A stretch of DNA of 64,000 nt from Paraburkholderia sp. CNPSo 3274. GTDB lineage: Bacteria; Pseudomonadota; Gammaproteobacteria; Burkholderiales; Burkholderiaceae. Under the pieces are notes generated by a model. The model was given only the letters and a program-made list of their open reading frames with translations. It was not told where the DNA came from and searched no databases. The stretch is from contig NZ_JAMBPR010000033.1 in assembly GCF_024206475.1 (NCBI RefSeq), positions 1-64,000 of the forward strand, in the 5' to 3' direction. Positions 1 through 9,940 of this stretch are shown one piece after another (position 1 is the stretch's first letter; every line of letters starts with the position of its first letter). The position numbers and the translations under genes were made by a program.

Positions 1-2
1 CG

Positions 3-1295
3 CCCGCACCTCCCCCGCAGGCGCCGAAGCGCCGCCGGCTCGGTCCGCTCATTCTCGCCATTGTCGTGATCCTGCTGATCGTGCTCGTGATCGTGCACAT
101 CATGCGCAACAAGAAGACGGAGCATGGCGCGGCGCCGCAGGTCGTGACCGTGGCCGCCGCCACGCTCGGACCCATGCCCGTGACGCTCAACGCGCTCGGC
201 ACCGTCACGCCTGTCGCCACTGTCACGGTTCTGCCGCAAATCAGCGGCTACCTCACCGAGGTGGGCTACAAGGAAGGCCAGGATGTCGTGAAGGGGCAGT
301 TCCTCGCGCAGATCGACCCGCGCCAGTACGAGATCAGCAAGGAGCAGGCGCTCGCGCAGCTCGCCAAGGACCAGGCCCTGCTGGCGCAGGCGCGCGCCGA
401 CCTCGCGCGCTACACGCAGTTGAACGCAAAGCAGTCGATCGCCGCGCAGACCTACAGCGACCAGCAGTTCCTCGTCAAGCAGTATGAAGCCGCGGTGCAG
501 GCCGACAAGGCGAACGTCAGGCTGTTCGAGCTCGATCTGATCTACTGCCGCATCACCGCGCCGGTGTCGGGGCGCGTGGGCCTGCGGCTCGTCGATCCGG
601 GCAACTACGTGACTTCGTCCAGCTCCACGGGCATCGCCGTCATCACGACGATGAAGCCCACCACCGTGCAGTTCGCCATCCCGCAAACCTCGCTCGGCAG
701 CGTGCTCGAACGTGTCAACGCCGGCGCGAAACTGCCGATCACCGTCTTCAGCAGCGACAACACACGCCAGATCGCCACCGGCACGCTCTTCGCGCTCAGC
801 AACCAGATGGCCACGGCCACCGGCACGGTCACGCTGCGCGCGAGCGTGCCCAACGACGACGAGGCGCTCTTTCCCAACGAGTTCGTCAACGTGAGGCTGC
901 TGGTCGACACGCTGCAGAACGCCGTGCTCGTGCCTACGCCAGCCGTGCAGACCGGCGCGCCCGGCGATTACGTGTACCTCGTGAACGCCGACAACACCGT
1001 GTCGGTCCACAAGGTCACGCTCGGCCCGGGCGATGGCCGCTACACGGTGATCTCCGCGGGCTTGCAGCAGGGTCAGCATGTCGTGACCGACGGCCTCGAC
1101 CGCCTCAACGACGGCGCGAAGATCCAGCCCGAGGGGCCGAGGCCCGCCACGCACGCGGGCGCGGCAAGCGGTGCGGGCGGCGCAAGCGCACCGCATCACG
1201 GTCACGCGAGCGGCGCGGCCAGCGCGGCCAGCGAACCCGGCGCCACGGCGCCGAACGCCTCCGACGCGAGCGCCGCGGCCTCGCAAGCGGGTTGA
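3..1295 (+). CDS. mdtA: RND efflux periplasmic adaptor (MdtA-like), 5'-truncated
   Basis: Membrane-fusion subunit of a tripartite RND pump; it links the inner-membrane transporters to the outer-membrane channel in the periplasm. The reading frame is open from base 3 with no stop, so the true start lies left of the window; a GTG at 66 is internal, since Arg/Pro-rich cytoplasmic residues precede the membrane anchor. An N-terminal hydrophobic segment is followed by HlyD/biotinyl-lipoyl sequence (about residues 40-75 from the GTG), an alpha-hairpin rich in Gln/Ala/Lys (100-160), and beta-barrel domains. The last 50 or so residues are a low-complexity Ala/Gly/Ser/His tail. Genes for two RND transporters and a channel follow in the same operon. 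MdtA is chosen over AcrA because two different RND genes follow, as in mdtABC. Confidence 0.9.
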   Translation, partial: PAPPPQAPKRRRLGPLILAIVVILLIVLVIVHIMRNKKTEHGAAPQVVTVAAATLGPMPVTLNALGTVTPVATVTVLPQISGYLTEVGYKEGQDVVKGQFLAQIDPRQYEISKEQALAQLAKDQALLAQARADLARYTQLNAKQSIAAQTYSDQQFLVKQYEAAVQADKANVRLFELDLIYCRITAPVSGRVGLRLVDPGNYVTSSSSTGIAVITTMKPTTVQFAIPQTSLGSVLERVNAGAKLPITVFSSDNTRQIATGTLFALSNQMATATGTVTLRASVPNDDEALFPNEFVNVRLLVDTLQNAVLVPTPAVQTGAPGDYVYLVNADNTVSVHKVTLGPGDGRYTVISAGLQQGQHVVTDGLDRLNDGAKIQPEGPRPATHAGAASGAGGASAPHHGHASGAASAASEPGATAPNASDASAAASQAG

Positions 1296-1313
1296 GCCCC
1301 GGACCCAGCGCCG

Positions 1314-4300
1314 ATGAATATTTCGCGTCTCTTCATCCTGCGGCCGGTTGCGACTTCGCTCCTGATGATCGCGATGGTGCTGATCGGCCTCGTCGCGATG
1401 AAGTTCCTGCCGGTTTCCTCGCTGCCCGCGGTGGACTATCCCACCATCCAGGTGCAGACCTTCTATCCGGGCGCGAGCCCGAACGTGATGGCGACCACCG
1501 TCACGGCGCCGCTCGAGGTGCAATTGGGCGAAATCCCGGGCCTGCAGCAGATGATCTCGTACAGCTCCGAGGGCGCCTCGGTCATCACGCTGCAGTTCGA
1601 CCTCTCGCTGAGCCTCGACGTGGTCGAGCAGAACGTGCAGCAGGCCATCAACGCGGCGAACAGCTTCCTGCCGAGCGGCCTGCCCGCGCCGCCGACCTAC
1701 GCCAAGGTGAACCCGGCCGACCAGCCCATCCTCACGCTCGCGGTCACGTCGAAGTCGATGTCGCTCACGCAATTGCAGGACGCGGCCAACAACCGTCTCG
1801 CCACGAAGATTTCCGAAGTGCCGGGCGTGGGCCTCGTCACCACCGCGGGCGGCAACGTGCCCGCCGTGCGCGTGGAGGCCGACCCGCAAAAGCTCGCCGC
1901 CTACGGCCTGAATCTCGACGACCTGCGTACGCTGCTCGCCAACGTGAACGTGAGCAACCCGAAGGGCAATTTCGACGGCCCCGAACTCAACTACACGATC
2001 AATTCCAACGACCAGATCTCCGACCCGAAGGACTACGAAGACACCGTCATCGCCTATCAGAACGGCTCGCCCGTGTTCATGCGCGACGTGGCGCGCGTGT
2101 CCACGGCCGCGCAGGACGTGGAGCGCGGCGCCTGGTACAACAAGGCGCCCGCCATCGTGCTGAACGTGCAGCGTCAGCCGGGTGCGAACGTGATCGCCAC
2201 CGTCAACCAGATCATGCGGGAGTTGCCGCAGCTCGAAGCGGCGCTCCCCGCAGGCATGCAGGTCACGGTGGTGTCGAACAGCGTGGGCGTGATCCGCGCT
2301 TCGGTGAGCGACGCGGCCTTCGAACTCGTGCTCGCCGTGGCCCTCGTGGTAGCCGTGATCTTCGTGTTCCTGCGCAATCTGCCCGCGACCATCATTCCGA
2401 GCATCTCGGTGCCGGTCTCGCTGATCGGCACGCTCGCGGTCATGTACGAGCTCGGCTACTCGATCGACAACCTCTCGCTCATGGCGCTCATCATCGCCAC
2501 GGGCTTCGTGGTGGACGACTCGATCGTGATGATCGAGAACATCGTGCGCTACCTGGAGGAAGGCGACAAACCCTTGCAGGCGGCGTTAAAAGGCGCAGGC
2601 CAGATCGGTTTCACGATTCTTTCGCTGACGATCTCGCTCATCGCCGTGCTGATTCCGCTGCTCTTCATGGGCGGCGTGATCGGACGCCTCTTCAGCGAAT
2701 TCGCGGTCACGCTCGCGGTGACCATCGTGCTGTCGGCCGTGGTCTCGCTCACCGTCGTGCCGATGATGTGCGCGCGCATCCTGCGCGCTCAGGCCGAGCG
2801 CCACCCTAGCCGCTTCGAGCGCATCAGCGAAGGGCTTTTCGACAAGACGCTCAACGCCTATGAGCGCGGCCTGCGCTGGGTGCTCGACCACCAGACGCTC
2901 ACGCTCGTCGTGTTCGTGGTGACGGTGGTGCTCACCGGGCTGCTTTACGTCGCGATTCCGAAGGGCCTTTTCCCGGTGCAGGACGTGGGCGTGCTGCAAG
3001 GCATCAGCGTGGCCGACAACTCCATCTCTTACCAGGCGATGGTGCGGCGCCAGTCCGCACTGGCCGAGAAAATTCTCAAGGACCCCGATGTCGTTTCGCT
3101 CACCTCGTACGTGGGCATCGACGGCATCAACAACACGCTCAACAACGGGCGCTTCCTCATCAACCTGAAACCGCACGACGACCGCTCCGAAACCGCCGAC
3201 GAAATCGGGCGGCGCATTCAGCAGTCGGTCGCGAAGGTGGCGGGCGTGCGCCTTTACATCCAGCCCGAGCAGGACCTCACGCTCGACACCACGGTCTCGC
3301 GCAACCAGTACAACTTCGTGCTGCGCGGGCCGAGCCAGGAAGCGTTCGACCAGTACGTGCCCGCGCTCATCGCGCGCATGAAGCAGATCCCGTCGATCCG
3401 CGACGTTACGAGCGACCTCAACACGGATGGCCTTTCCGTGAACGTCGAAGTGAACCGCCAGCTCGCGGCGCGCTATGGCATCACGGCGGCGACCATCGAC
3501 AACGCGCTCTACGATGCGCTGGGCCAGCGCATCGTTTCGACCATCTTCCAGCAGTCGGACCAGTACCGCGTGATTCTCGTGGCCAAGCCCGAGGCGCTGC
3601 CCACGGTCGAATCGCTCGGCGACCTTTATCTCCCGAGCCAGACGAGCAGCGAAGGCCAGGTGCCGCTCAAGGGCATTGCGAAGATCAGCATTACGCGCTC
3701 GCCGCTCATGATCAGCCACCTCGCGCAGTTCCCTTCGGTCACGATCTCGTTCAATCTCGCCGATGGCGCGTCGCTCTCCGCGGCCGTGCGCGACGTGCGC
3801 AACGCTGAGGCCAGCGTGAACCTGCCACCCTCGATCACCTCGTCGTTCCAGGGCGCGGCGCAGGCGTTCGAGGATTCGCTTTCCAGCGAGGTGTATCTGT
3901 TGATCGCGGCGCTCGTGGCCGTGTATATCGTGCTGGGCGTGCTGTACGAGAGCTATGTGCACCCGGTCACGATTCTTTCGACGCTGCCTTCGGCCGGCAT
4001 TGGCGCGCTGCTCGCGCTGATGATCGCGGGCAAGGACCTGGACGTGATCGGCATTATCGGCATCGTGCTCCTGATCGGCATCGTCAAGAAGAACGCCATC
4101 ATGATGGTGGACTTCGCGCTCGAAGCCGAACGCGTGCACGGCAAGCCGCCGCGCGAGGCGATTTTCGAAGCGTCGCTGCTGCGCTTCCGGCCGATTCTCA
4201 TGACCACGCTCGCGGCCATGCTCGGCGCGCTGCCCATGCTGCTCGGCAGCGGCACGGGCTCTGAACTGCGCCGCCCGCTGGGTCTTGCGATCATCGGCGG

Positions 4301-4472
4301 GCTTACGCTTTCGCAGATGCTCACGCTCTTCACGACGCCCGTGATCTATCTGCTCTTCGACCGCCTGGCCGAACGCTTCGGCCGCAAGCGCAAGCCTCAA
4401 AGCCACGCAGACGGCGACGCGGACGGCGGTTCCGGCAACGGCGCGCCACCCGCGCCCGAGGGCACGCCGTGA
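1314..4472 (+). CDS. mdtB: RND multidrug efflux transporter, MdtB-like
   Basis: Inner-membrane proton-driven drug exporter, 1052 residues, close to the usual RND length. It begins MNISRLFILRPVATSLLMIA, the typical HAE1-RND N-terminus with TM1. The twelve-helix pattern with two large periplasmic loops is visible. TM4 carries the GFVVDDSIVMIEN motif that holds the proton-relay aspartates, and the second half carries LIGIVKKNAIMMVDFA. The next gene starts 4 nt before this stop (GTGA), so the two are translationally coupled. MdtB and MdtC form a heteromultimer in E. coli; that assembly here is an inference from gene order. Confidence 0.93.
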   Translation: MNISRLFILRPVATSLLMIAMVLIGLVAMKFLPVSSLPAVDYPTIQVQTFYPGASPNVMATTVTAPLEVQLGEIPGLQQMISYSSEGASVITLQFDLSLSLDVVEQNVQQAINAANSFLPSGLPAPPTYAKVNPADQPILTLAVTSKSMSLTQLQDAANNRLATKISEVPGVGLVTTAGGNVPAVRVEADPQKLAAYGLNLDDLRTLLANVNVSNPKGNFDGPELNYTINSNDQISDPKDYEDTVIAYQNGSPVFMRDVARVSTAAQDVERGAWYNKAPAIVLNVQRQPGANVIATVNQIMRELPQLEAALPAGMQVTVVSNSVGVIRASVSDAAFELVLAVALVVAVIFVFLRNLPATIIPSISVPVSLIGTLAVMYELGYSIDNLSLMALIIATGFVVDDSIVMIENIVRYLEEGDKPLQAALKGAGQIGFTILSLTISLIAVLIPLLFMGGVIGRLFSEFAVTLAVTIVLSAVVSLTVVPMMCARILRAQAERHPSRFERISEGLFDKTLNAYERGLRWVLDHQTLTLVVFVVTVVLTGLLYVAIPKGLFPVQDVGVLQGISVADNSISYQAMVRRQSALAEKILKDPDVVSLTSYVGIDGINNTLNNGRFLINLKPHDDRSETADEIGRRIQQSVAKVAGVRLYIQPEQDLTLDTTVSRNQYNFVLRGPSQEAFDQYVPALIARMKQIPSIRDVTSDLNTDGLSVNVEVNRQLAARYGITAATIDNALYDALGQRIVSTIFQQSDQYRVILVAKPEALPTVESLGDLYLPSQTSSEGQVPLKGIAKISITRSPLMISHLAQFPSVTISFNLADGASLSAAVRDVRNAEASVNLPPSITSSFQGAAQAFEDSLSSEVYLLIAALVAVYIVLGVLYESYVHPVTILSTLPSAGIGALLALMIAGKDLDVIGIIGIVLLIGIVKKNAIMMVDFALEAERVHGKPPREAIFEASLLRFRPILMTTLAAMLGALPMLLGSGTGSELRRPLGLAIIGGLTLSQMLTLFTTPVIYLLFDRLAERFGRKRKPQSHADGDADGGSGNGAPPAPEGTP

Positions 4473-7400
4473 ACCTCTCGGCGCTCTTCATCCGGCGGCC
4501 GGTCGCGACGTCACTCCTCGCGATCGCGATCCTCATTTCGGGGACGCTCGCCTTTTTCCGGCTGCCGGTCGCGCCGCTGCCCAACATCGCCTATCCGGTG
4601 ATCGTGGTGCAGGCCAATATGGCCGGCGCGAGCCCGGACATCATGGCGTCCACCGTGGCCGAGCCGCTGGAGCGCCGGCTCGGCACCATCGCCGATGTCA
4701 GCCAGCTCACGTCGATCAGCAACACGGGCACGGCGCTCATCGTGGTGGTGTTCGGCCTGAACCGCGACATCAACGGCGCGGCGCGCGACGTGGAAGCGGC
4801 CATTCAGGCCGCGCGTGCCGACCTGCCCACCACGCTGCGCAGCAACCCGACCTATCGCCAGTACAACCCCGCAAGCGCGCCGATCATGGTGCTCGCCCTC
4901 ACCTCGGACACGCTCACCAAGGCGCAGCTCTACGATTCCGCCGATTCGGTCATCCAGCAACAGCTCTCGCAGGTGGACGGCGTGGGCCAGATCACGCTGG
5001 GCGGCGGCGCGCTGCCCTCGGTGCGTGTGGAGCTGGAGCCGGGCAAGCTCAACAGCTACGGCATCGGCCTCGAAGACGTGCGCGCGTCCATTGGCGCGGC
5101 TAACGCGAACAGCGCAAAAGGCCATATCGACCAGGGCAACCAGCGTTACACGGTGACTTCTAACGACCAGATCAGCAAGGCGGCACCGTTTCGCGACGTG
5201 GTGATCGCCTATCGCAACGGCGCGCCCGTGTTCCTGCGCGACGTGGCTTCCGTCATCGACTCCAACGAAAACATCCGCAACGCGGGCCTCTATAACGGCA
5301 AGTCGTCCGTGCTCGTGATCGTCTACCCCATGCCCGGCAGCAACGTCGTGAAGACGGTGCAGCAGATCCGCGCGCGCCTGCCCACCATCGAAGCCGCGCT
5401 GCCCGCCACGATCAAGGTGGACGTGGCGATCGACCGCTCCGAGTCCGTGCGCGCCTCCGTGGCCGACACCGAGCGCACGCTCTTCATCGCCGTGCTGCTC
5501 GTGATCGGCGTGGTGTTCGTTTTCCTGCTCTCGCCGCGCGCCACGCTCATCCCCGCCGTGGCGCTGCCGCTTTCCATCGTGGGCACGTTCGGGCCCATGT
5601 ACCTGCTCGGCTACAGCATCGACAATCTCTCGCTCATGGCGCTCACCATCGGCACCGGCTTCGTGGTGGACGACGCCGTGGTGGTGCTGGAGAACATCGT
5701 GCGCCACATCGAGGCCGGCATGGACCCGAAGGATGCGGCGCTCAAAGGCGCGGGCGAAGTGGGCTTCACGGTGCTTTCCATGAGCCTTTCGCTCATCGCC
5801 GTGTTCCTGCCCATTCTGCTCATGCCCGGCATCGTGGGCCTGCTCTTTCACGAGTTCGCGATGACGCTCTCCATCGCAATCCTCATCTCGCTCGTGATCT
5901 CGCTCACCGTCACGCCCACGATGTGCGCCTACGTGCTCAAGCGCGAGGCGCTGCACCGCAAGCCCTCGCGCGCGGCCGTGTGGATCGACGCGCAGTTCGA
6001 GCGCTTCAAGCAGTTCTACTCGCGCACACTCGACGTCGCGCTCAATCACGCGCGGCTCACGATCTTCATCCTGTTCGCGCTGCTGGTCGGCAATGTGTTT
6101 CTCGCGCGGCTGCTTTCCGGCACGTTCTTCCCCGAGCAGGACACCGGCATTCTGATCGGGCAGATCATCGCGGACCAGAGCATTTCGTTCACGGCGATGG
6201 AGAAGAAGCTCGCGCAGTTGCAGGCCATCGTGAAGGCCGATCCGGCAGTGCAATCGGTGGCGGGATTCACGGGCGGGCGCGCGCTCAATTCGGCCACCGT
6301 GTTCGTCGAACTGAAGCCGATCGCCGAGCGCCGTCTTTCGGCCACCGAGGTCGTGAACCGCCTGCGTCCCAAGCTCAATGCCGTTTCGGGCGCACGGCTT
6401 TTCATGCAGGCTCAGCAGGACCTGCAGATTGGCGGGCGGCAGGCGGCGGCCGAGTATCAGTACACGCTCACGAGCGACGACGCCGACGCCCTCTTCACCT
6501 GGGTGCCGCGCCTCGTGGACGAGCTGAACAAGCACCGCGGCCAGATGTCGGATGTGAACTCGGACCTGCAGCAAAATGGTCTGGAGGCCTACATGACGGT
6601 GCAGCGCACGACCGCCAAGCGCTATGGGTTCGACCCGAACCAGGTGGACAACGTGCTCTACGACGCCTTCGGCCAGCGCACCGTTTCGACCATCTACAAC
6701 GCGATCAACCAGTACTTCGTCGTGATGGAAGTGGCACCGCAGTACTGGCAGTTTCCACAGTCGTTCCAGGATATCTGGCTGAGCACGGCGGCGGGCAACG
6801 CCAGCGGCGCGGCGCAAACGCAAATGCCGTCAAGCGTCATCTCGGGCGTTACGCCCTTCACGGCGGTGACCACGGCCACCGCAGCGAGCGGCAACACCAA
6901 CGAGCGCAACGCCAACGCGGTGGCCAATCAGCAGAACAACGCGATCGCGAACGGCAAGGGAGGCAGCTCCAGCGGCAGCGCGGACAGCACGGCTGCCGAA
7001 ACCATGGTGCCGCTCATGGCGCTGATGGACTGGAAAACGCGCCATACGGCCACGCAGGTCAATCACCAGGGCACGGAAGTGGCGGGCACGATTTCGTTCA
7101 ATCTGCCCAAGGGCGGCTCGCTTTCCGAGGCCGGCACGATCATCGAGCAGGCCGAGCGCGACATCGGCATGCCGGCCTCCATCCACGGCGCGTTCGCGGG
7201 CGCGGCGCAGGCCTACGCGCAGTCCATGGGCGTCGTGCCGCTGCTCATTCTCGCCGCGCTCGCCGTGGTCTATATCGTGCTGGGCGTGCTGTACGAAAAC
7301 ACCATCCACCCGCTCACGATCCTCTCCACGCTGCCTTCGGCTGGCATTGGCGCGATTCTCGCCATGCTGATCTTCGGCACGCCGTTCTCGGTGATCGCGA

Positions 7401-7783
7401 TGATCGGCATCATTCTGCTCATTGGTATCGTGAAGAAGAACGGCATCATGATGGTCGACGTCGCCATCCAGTTGCAGCGCAACGAGGGCGTCGAGGCGCG
7501 CCGCGCGATTCACGAAGCCGCCGTGGTGCGCCTGCGCCCGATCATGATGACGACCTTCGCGGCCGTCCTCGGCGCACTGCCGCTCGCCATCGGCATTGGC
7601 CAGGGCGCTTCGCTGCGCCAGCCGCTCGGCGTGACGGTGATGGGCGGCCTGCTCCTGAGCCAGGTCTTTACGCTGTACACCACGCCGGTGATTTACCTGT
7701 TCCTCGACCGCCTGCGCGCACGCCTCGCGCGCTGGGCCGCGCGCCTGCCGTGGAATCGCCAGGCCGATGAGAGCGCATCATGA
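4469..7783 (+). CDS. mdtC: RND multidrug efflux transporter, MdtC-like, with a low-complexity insert
   Basis: Second RND subunit, 1104 residues, about 80 longer than E. coli MdtC. It starts with GTG inside the preceding stop (GTGA). N-terminal MNLSALFIRRPVATSLLAIA, the GFVVDDAVVVLENIV motif in TM4 and LIGIVKKNGIMMVDVA in the second half place it in the HAE1 family. The extra length comes from an Asn/Ala/Ser/Gly/Thr-rich stretch at about residues 775-850 (roughly 6800-7015) in the second periplasmic porter region. The outer-membrane channel gene overlaps its end by 4 nt. Together with the upstream genes it should make an MdtABC-type pump. Confidence 0.93.
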   Translation: MNLSALFIRRPVATSLLAIAILISGTLAFFRLPVAPLPNIAYPVIVVQANMAGASPDIMASTVAEPLERRLGTIADVSQLTSISNTGTALIVVVFGLNRDINGAARDVEAAIQAARADLPTTLRSNPTYRQYNPASAPIMVLALTSDTLTKAQLYDSADSVIQQQLSQVDGVGQITLGGGALPSVRVELEPGKLNSYGIGLEDVRASIGAANANSAKGHIDQGNQRYTVTSNDQISKAAPFRDVVIAYRNGAPVFLRDVASVIDSNENIRNAGLYNGKSSVLVIVYPMPGSNVVKTVQQIRARLPTIEAALPATIKVDVAIDRSESVRASVADTERTLFIAVLLVIGVVFVFLLSPRATLIPAVALPLSIVGTFGPMYLLGYSIDNLSLMALTIGTGFVVDDAVVVLENIVRHIEAGMDPKDAALKGAGEVGFTVLSMSLSLIAVFLPILLMPGIVGLLFHEFAMTLSIAILISLVISLTVTPTMCAYVLKREALHRKPSRAAVWIDAQFERFKQFYSRTLDVALNHARLTIFILFALLVGNVFLARLLSGTFFPEQDTGILIGQIIADQSISFTAMEKKLAQLQAIVKADPAVQSVAGFTGGRALNSATVFVELKPIAERRLSATEVVNRLRPKLNAVSGARLFMQAQQDLQIGGRQAAAEYQYTLTSDDADALFTWVPRLVDELNKHRGQMSDVNSDLQQNGLEAYMTVQRTTAKRYGFDPNQVDNVLYDAFGQRTVSTIYNAINQYFVVMEVAPQYWQFPQSFQDIWLSTAAGNASGAAQTQMPSSVISGVTPFTAVTTATAASGNTNERNANAVANQQNNAIANGKGGSSSGSADSTAAETMVPLMALMDWKTRHTATQVNHQGTEVAGTISFNLPKGGSLSEAGTIIEQAERDIGMPASIHGAFAGAAQAYAQSMGVVPLLILAALAVVYIVLGVLYENTIHPLTILSTLPSAGIGAILAMLIFGTPFSVIAMIGIILLIGIVKKNGIMMVDVAIQLQRNEGVEARRAIHEAAVVRLRPIMMTTFAAVLGALPLAIGIGQGASLRQPLGVTVMGGLLLSQVFTLYTTPVIYLFLDRLRARLARWAARLPWNRQADESAS

Positions 7784-9381
7784 TGAAGACTCGCCTTAAT
7801 CCATCGCTCATGCGAATGCTGATCTCCGCCGCCACAAGCGCCGCGACGCGCGCACTGCCGCTCGCGCCCCTCACCGCTGCGCTGCTGCTCGCGGGCTGCA
7901 TGGTCGGACCGGACTACCACCGGCCTCAGGTCACCGTGCCCGCCACGTGGAAAGAACTGCCCGGCTGGACCCAGGCCGAGCCCGACGCCGCCCAGGGCCC
8001 CAAGGGCGAATGGTGGACCGTCTTCCAGGACCCGCTGCTCGATGAACTGGAACCGCTCGTCGAGGTCTCGAACCAGACCGTGCGGCAGAGCTACGCGAAT
8101 TACCAGCAAGCGCTCGCCGAAGTGCGCGTCGCGCGTGCGAGCCTCTTCCCGACCATCGGCATTACCGGCTCGCTCGCGCGCGAGCGCTCCTCCACCGGCA
8201 CGCTCAGCAGCGTGAGCAGCATCACGTCGACGCCGAGCGGCGCGCGCATCGTCAACGGCGGCACGCTCGAAGCGAATGCGAGCTGGGACATCGACCTCTG
8301 GGGCCAGGTGCGCCGCCAGATCGAGGAGCAGTCGGCCACGGCGCAGGCGAGCGAGGCGACGCTGGCGAACGCTACGCTATCCGAACAAATCGCGTTGGCG
8401 AACGCCGTGATCGATCTGCGCATCACCGATGCCGATATCGACCTGCTCACGCATACAGTGCAGGCCTACACGGACTTCCTGCGCGTGGTGGCCAACCAGG
8501 ACCAGGCGGGCACCGTCCCGCCGTCCGACCTGATTTCCGCGCGCACGCAGCTCGAATCCGCCCGCGCGAGCCTGATCGCCCTGGGCGTGGCACGCGCGCA
8601 AAACGAGCACGCCATTGCTGTGCTCGTGGGCCGCAACCCCGAAGACGTAAATATCCCGCACAGCGCCCAGCTTCCCGCGCTGCCCGCGATTCCCGCCGGC
8701 GTGCCCTCCACGCTGCTGCAGCGACGGCCCGACATCGCGACCGCCGAACGGCAGATGGCGTCGGCCAACGCGGCGATCGGCGTGGCGGTGGCCGCGTACT
8801 ATCCGACGATCTCGCTTACCGCGCTCGACGGCTTCACGCAGTCACCGCTTTCGGGCCTGCTGCACATGAGCAACTATGTGTGGTCGCTCGGCGCGAGCGC
8901 GACCCAGACGATCTTCGACGGCGGCCAGCGCAGCGGCCAGGTGGCGGCCGCGCGCGCGAGCTATGACGCGACGGTGGCGAACTATCGCGGCACGGTGCTG
9001 ACGGCGTTCCAGGGTGTGGAGAACGATCTCTCGGGGCTGCGCATCCTCGCGCAGCAGGCCGAAGTGCTCGACGCCGCCGTGCGCGACGCCATACGTGGCG
9101 CGCAGATCGCGCAAAACGAATACGAGGCGGGCACCGTGGACTACACGACGGTCGCCACGGCGCTGGCCACGCAGGTGACCAATCAGCAGAGCGCGCTCAA
9201 CGTGCAGCAGCAGCGGCTGCTCGATACGGCTTCGCTGATCGGCGACCTGGGCGGCGGCTGGTCCGGGCAACTGCACGATGCGCAGCATCCGGCGCGTGCG
9301 GTGACGCCGGCTTCCGACGCGGCGGCTGCGGGATCGAGCGTCGAAGCGAATCGCACGCAGGGCGCCGCGGCGAGTCCTTGA
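7780..9381 (+). CDS. Outer-membrane efflux lipoprotein (NodT/OprM family)
   Basis: Outer-membrane channel of the tripartite pump, 533 residues. It has a signal peptide ending in a lipobox (LLLAGC, Cys at about residue 40), then MVGPDYHRPQ, the signature of the NodT/OprM lipoprotein subfamily. Two OEP repeats with long Ala/Gln-rich helices follow. The ATG overlaps the mdtC-like stop (ATGA). The N-terminus is slightly long; internal ATGs (for example MRMLIS) are possible starts. The C-terminal 40 residues are low complexity. Having a dedicated channel in the operon differs from E. coli mdtABCD, which relies on TolC. Confidence 0.93.
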   Translation: MMKTRLNPSLMRMLISAATSAATRALPLAPLTAALLLAGCMVGPDYHRPQVTVPATWKELPGWTQAEPDAAQGPKGEWWTVFQDPLLDELEPLVEVSNQTVRQSYANYQQALAEVRVARASLFPTIGITGSLARERSSTGTLSSVSSITSTPSGARIVNGGTLEANASWDIDLWGQVRRQIEEQSATAQASEATLANATLSEQIALANAVIDLRITDADIDLLTHTVQAYTDFLRVVANQDQAGTVPPSDLISARTQLESARASLIALGVARAQNEHAIAVLVGRNPEDVNIPHSAQLPALPAIPAGVPSTLLQRRPDIATAERQMASANAAIGVAVAAYYPTISLTALDGFTQSPLSGLLHMSNYVWSLGASATQTIFDGGQRSGQVAAARASYDATVANYRGTVLTAFQGVENDLSGLRILAQQAEVLDAAVRDAIRGAQIAQNEYEAGTVDYTTVATALATQVTNQQSALNVQQQRLLDTASLIGDLGGGWSGQLHDAQHPARAVTPASDAAAAGSSVEANRTQGAAASP

Positions 9382-9396
9382 TCGAGAGCGCCCGCG

Positions 9397-9852
9397 CTAC
9401 GCGCGCGGCTGCGTTTCCGAAGCGGCCGTCACCGGCATGGCGGAGGCCGGCAGGCCGAACACGGCATCGAAGATCAGGTTGTAGACGTAGTTGTAGACGA
9501 GAAAGAACACCGAGAGACCGATATCCATCACGAACGCCTCGACCAACGACACGTGCAGCGTGAGCGCGATCATCGGCACGAGGAACACCACGAGCCCGCC
9601 CTCGAAGCCGGCCGCGTGCGCAATGCGGCGCGCGACACTGCGGCCGCGTTTCGTCTGGCGCGCTTCCCAGCGCTCGAACAGCAGGTTGTAGACGAAGTTC
9701 CAGCCCACCGCGACCAGCGATGAAAACACCGCCGCCGCGCCCGCGCGGTCCATGCCGCTGCCCGAGAGCGAGGCGAAGCTCGTGCCGGTAATCAGGATCG
9801 CGATGCCTTCGAACAGCGTGACGTACACGATCCGGCGTTTGATACCCTGCAT
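9397..9852 (-). CDS. PACE-family efflux transporter (BTP domain)
   Basis: Small inner-membrane protein of 151 residues with four predicted helices in two tandem pairs (bacterial transmembrane pair domain). The AceI-type features are present: a Glu in helix 1 (LFEGIAILI), WNFVYN after helix 2, the RIAHAAGFEGG motif, and YNYVYN near the end. PACE proteins export biocides such as chlorhexidine. The start at 9852 is preferred over the upstream ATG at 10008, because AGGAG precedes it and the family begins MQGxKRR. It is convergent with the RND operon. Confidence 0.85.
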   Translation of the reverse strand: MQGIKRRIVYVTLFEGIAILITGTSFASLSGSGMDRAGAAAVFSSLVAVGWNFVYNLLFERWEARQTKRGRSVARRIAHAAGFEGGLVVFLVPMIALTLHVSLVEAFVMDIGLSVFFLVYNYVYNLIFDAVFGLPASAMPVTAASETQPRA

Positions 9853-9940
9853 GGACGAATGCTCCTGATGCGGCTGCCGCGTGGCTTCGGGCCGTGTCAA
9901 TCGCCGCGCTTGCTGCGAGCGCAGCGAAACCCTGCGCGAA

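Noticed and set aside
1292..7770. Long open frames overlapping the RND genes on both strands (for example 2586-4406 minus and 4511-6823 minus)
   Set aside because: Arg/His-rich shadow translations caused by high third-position GC; no domains and fully covered by well-supported genes.
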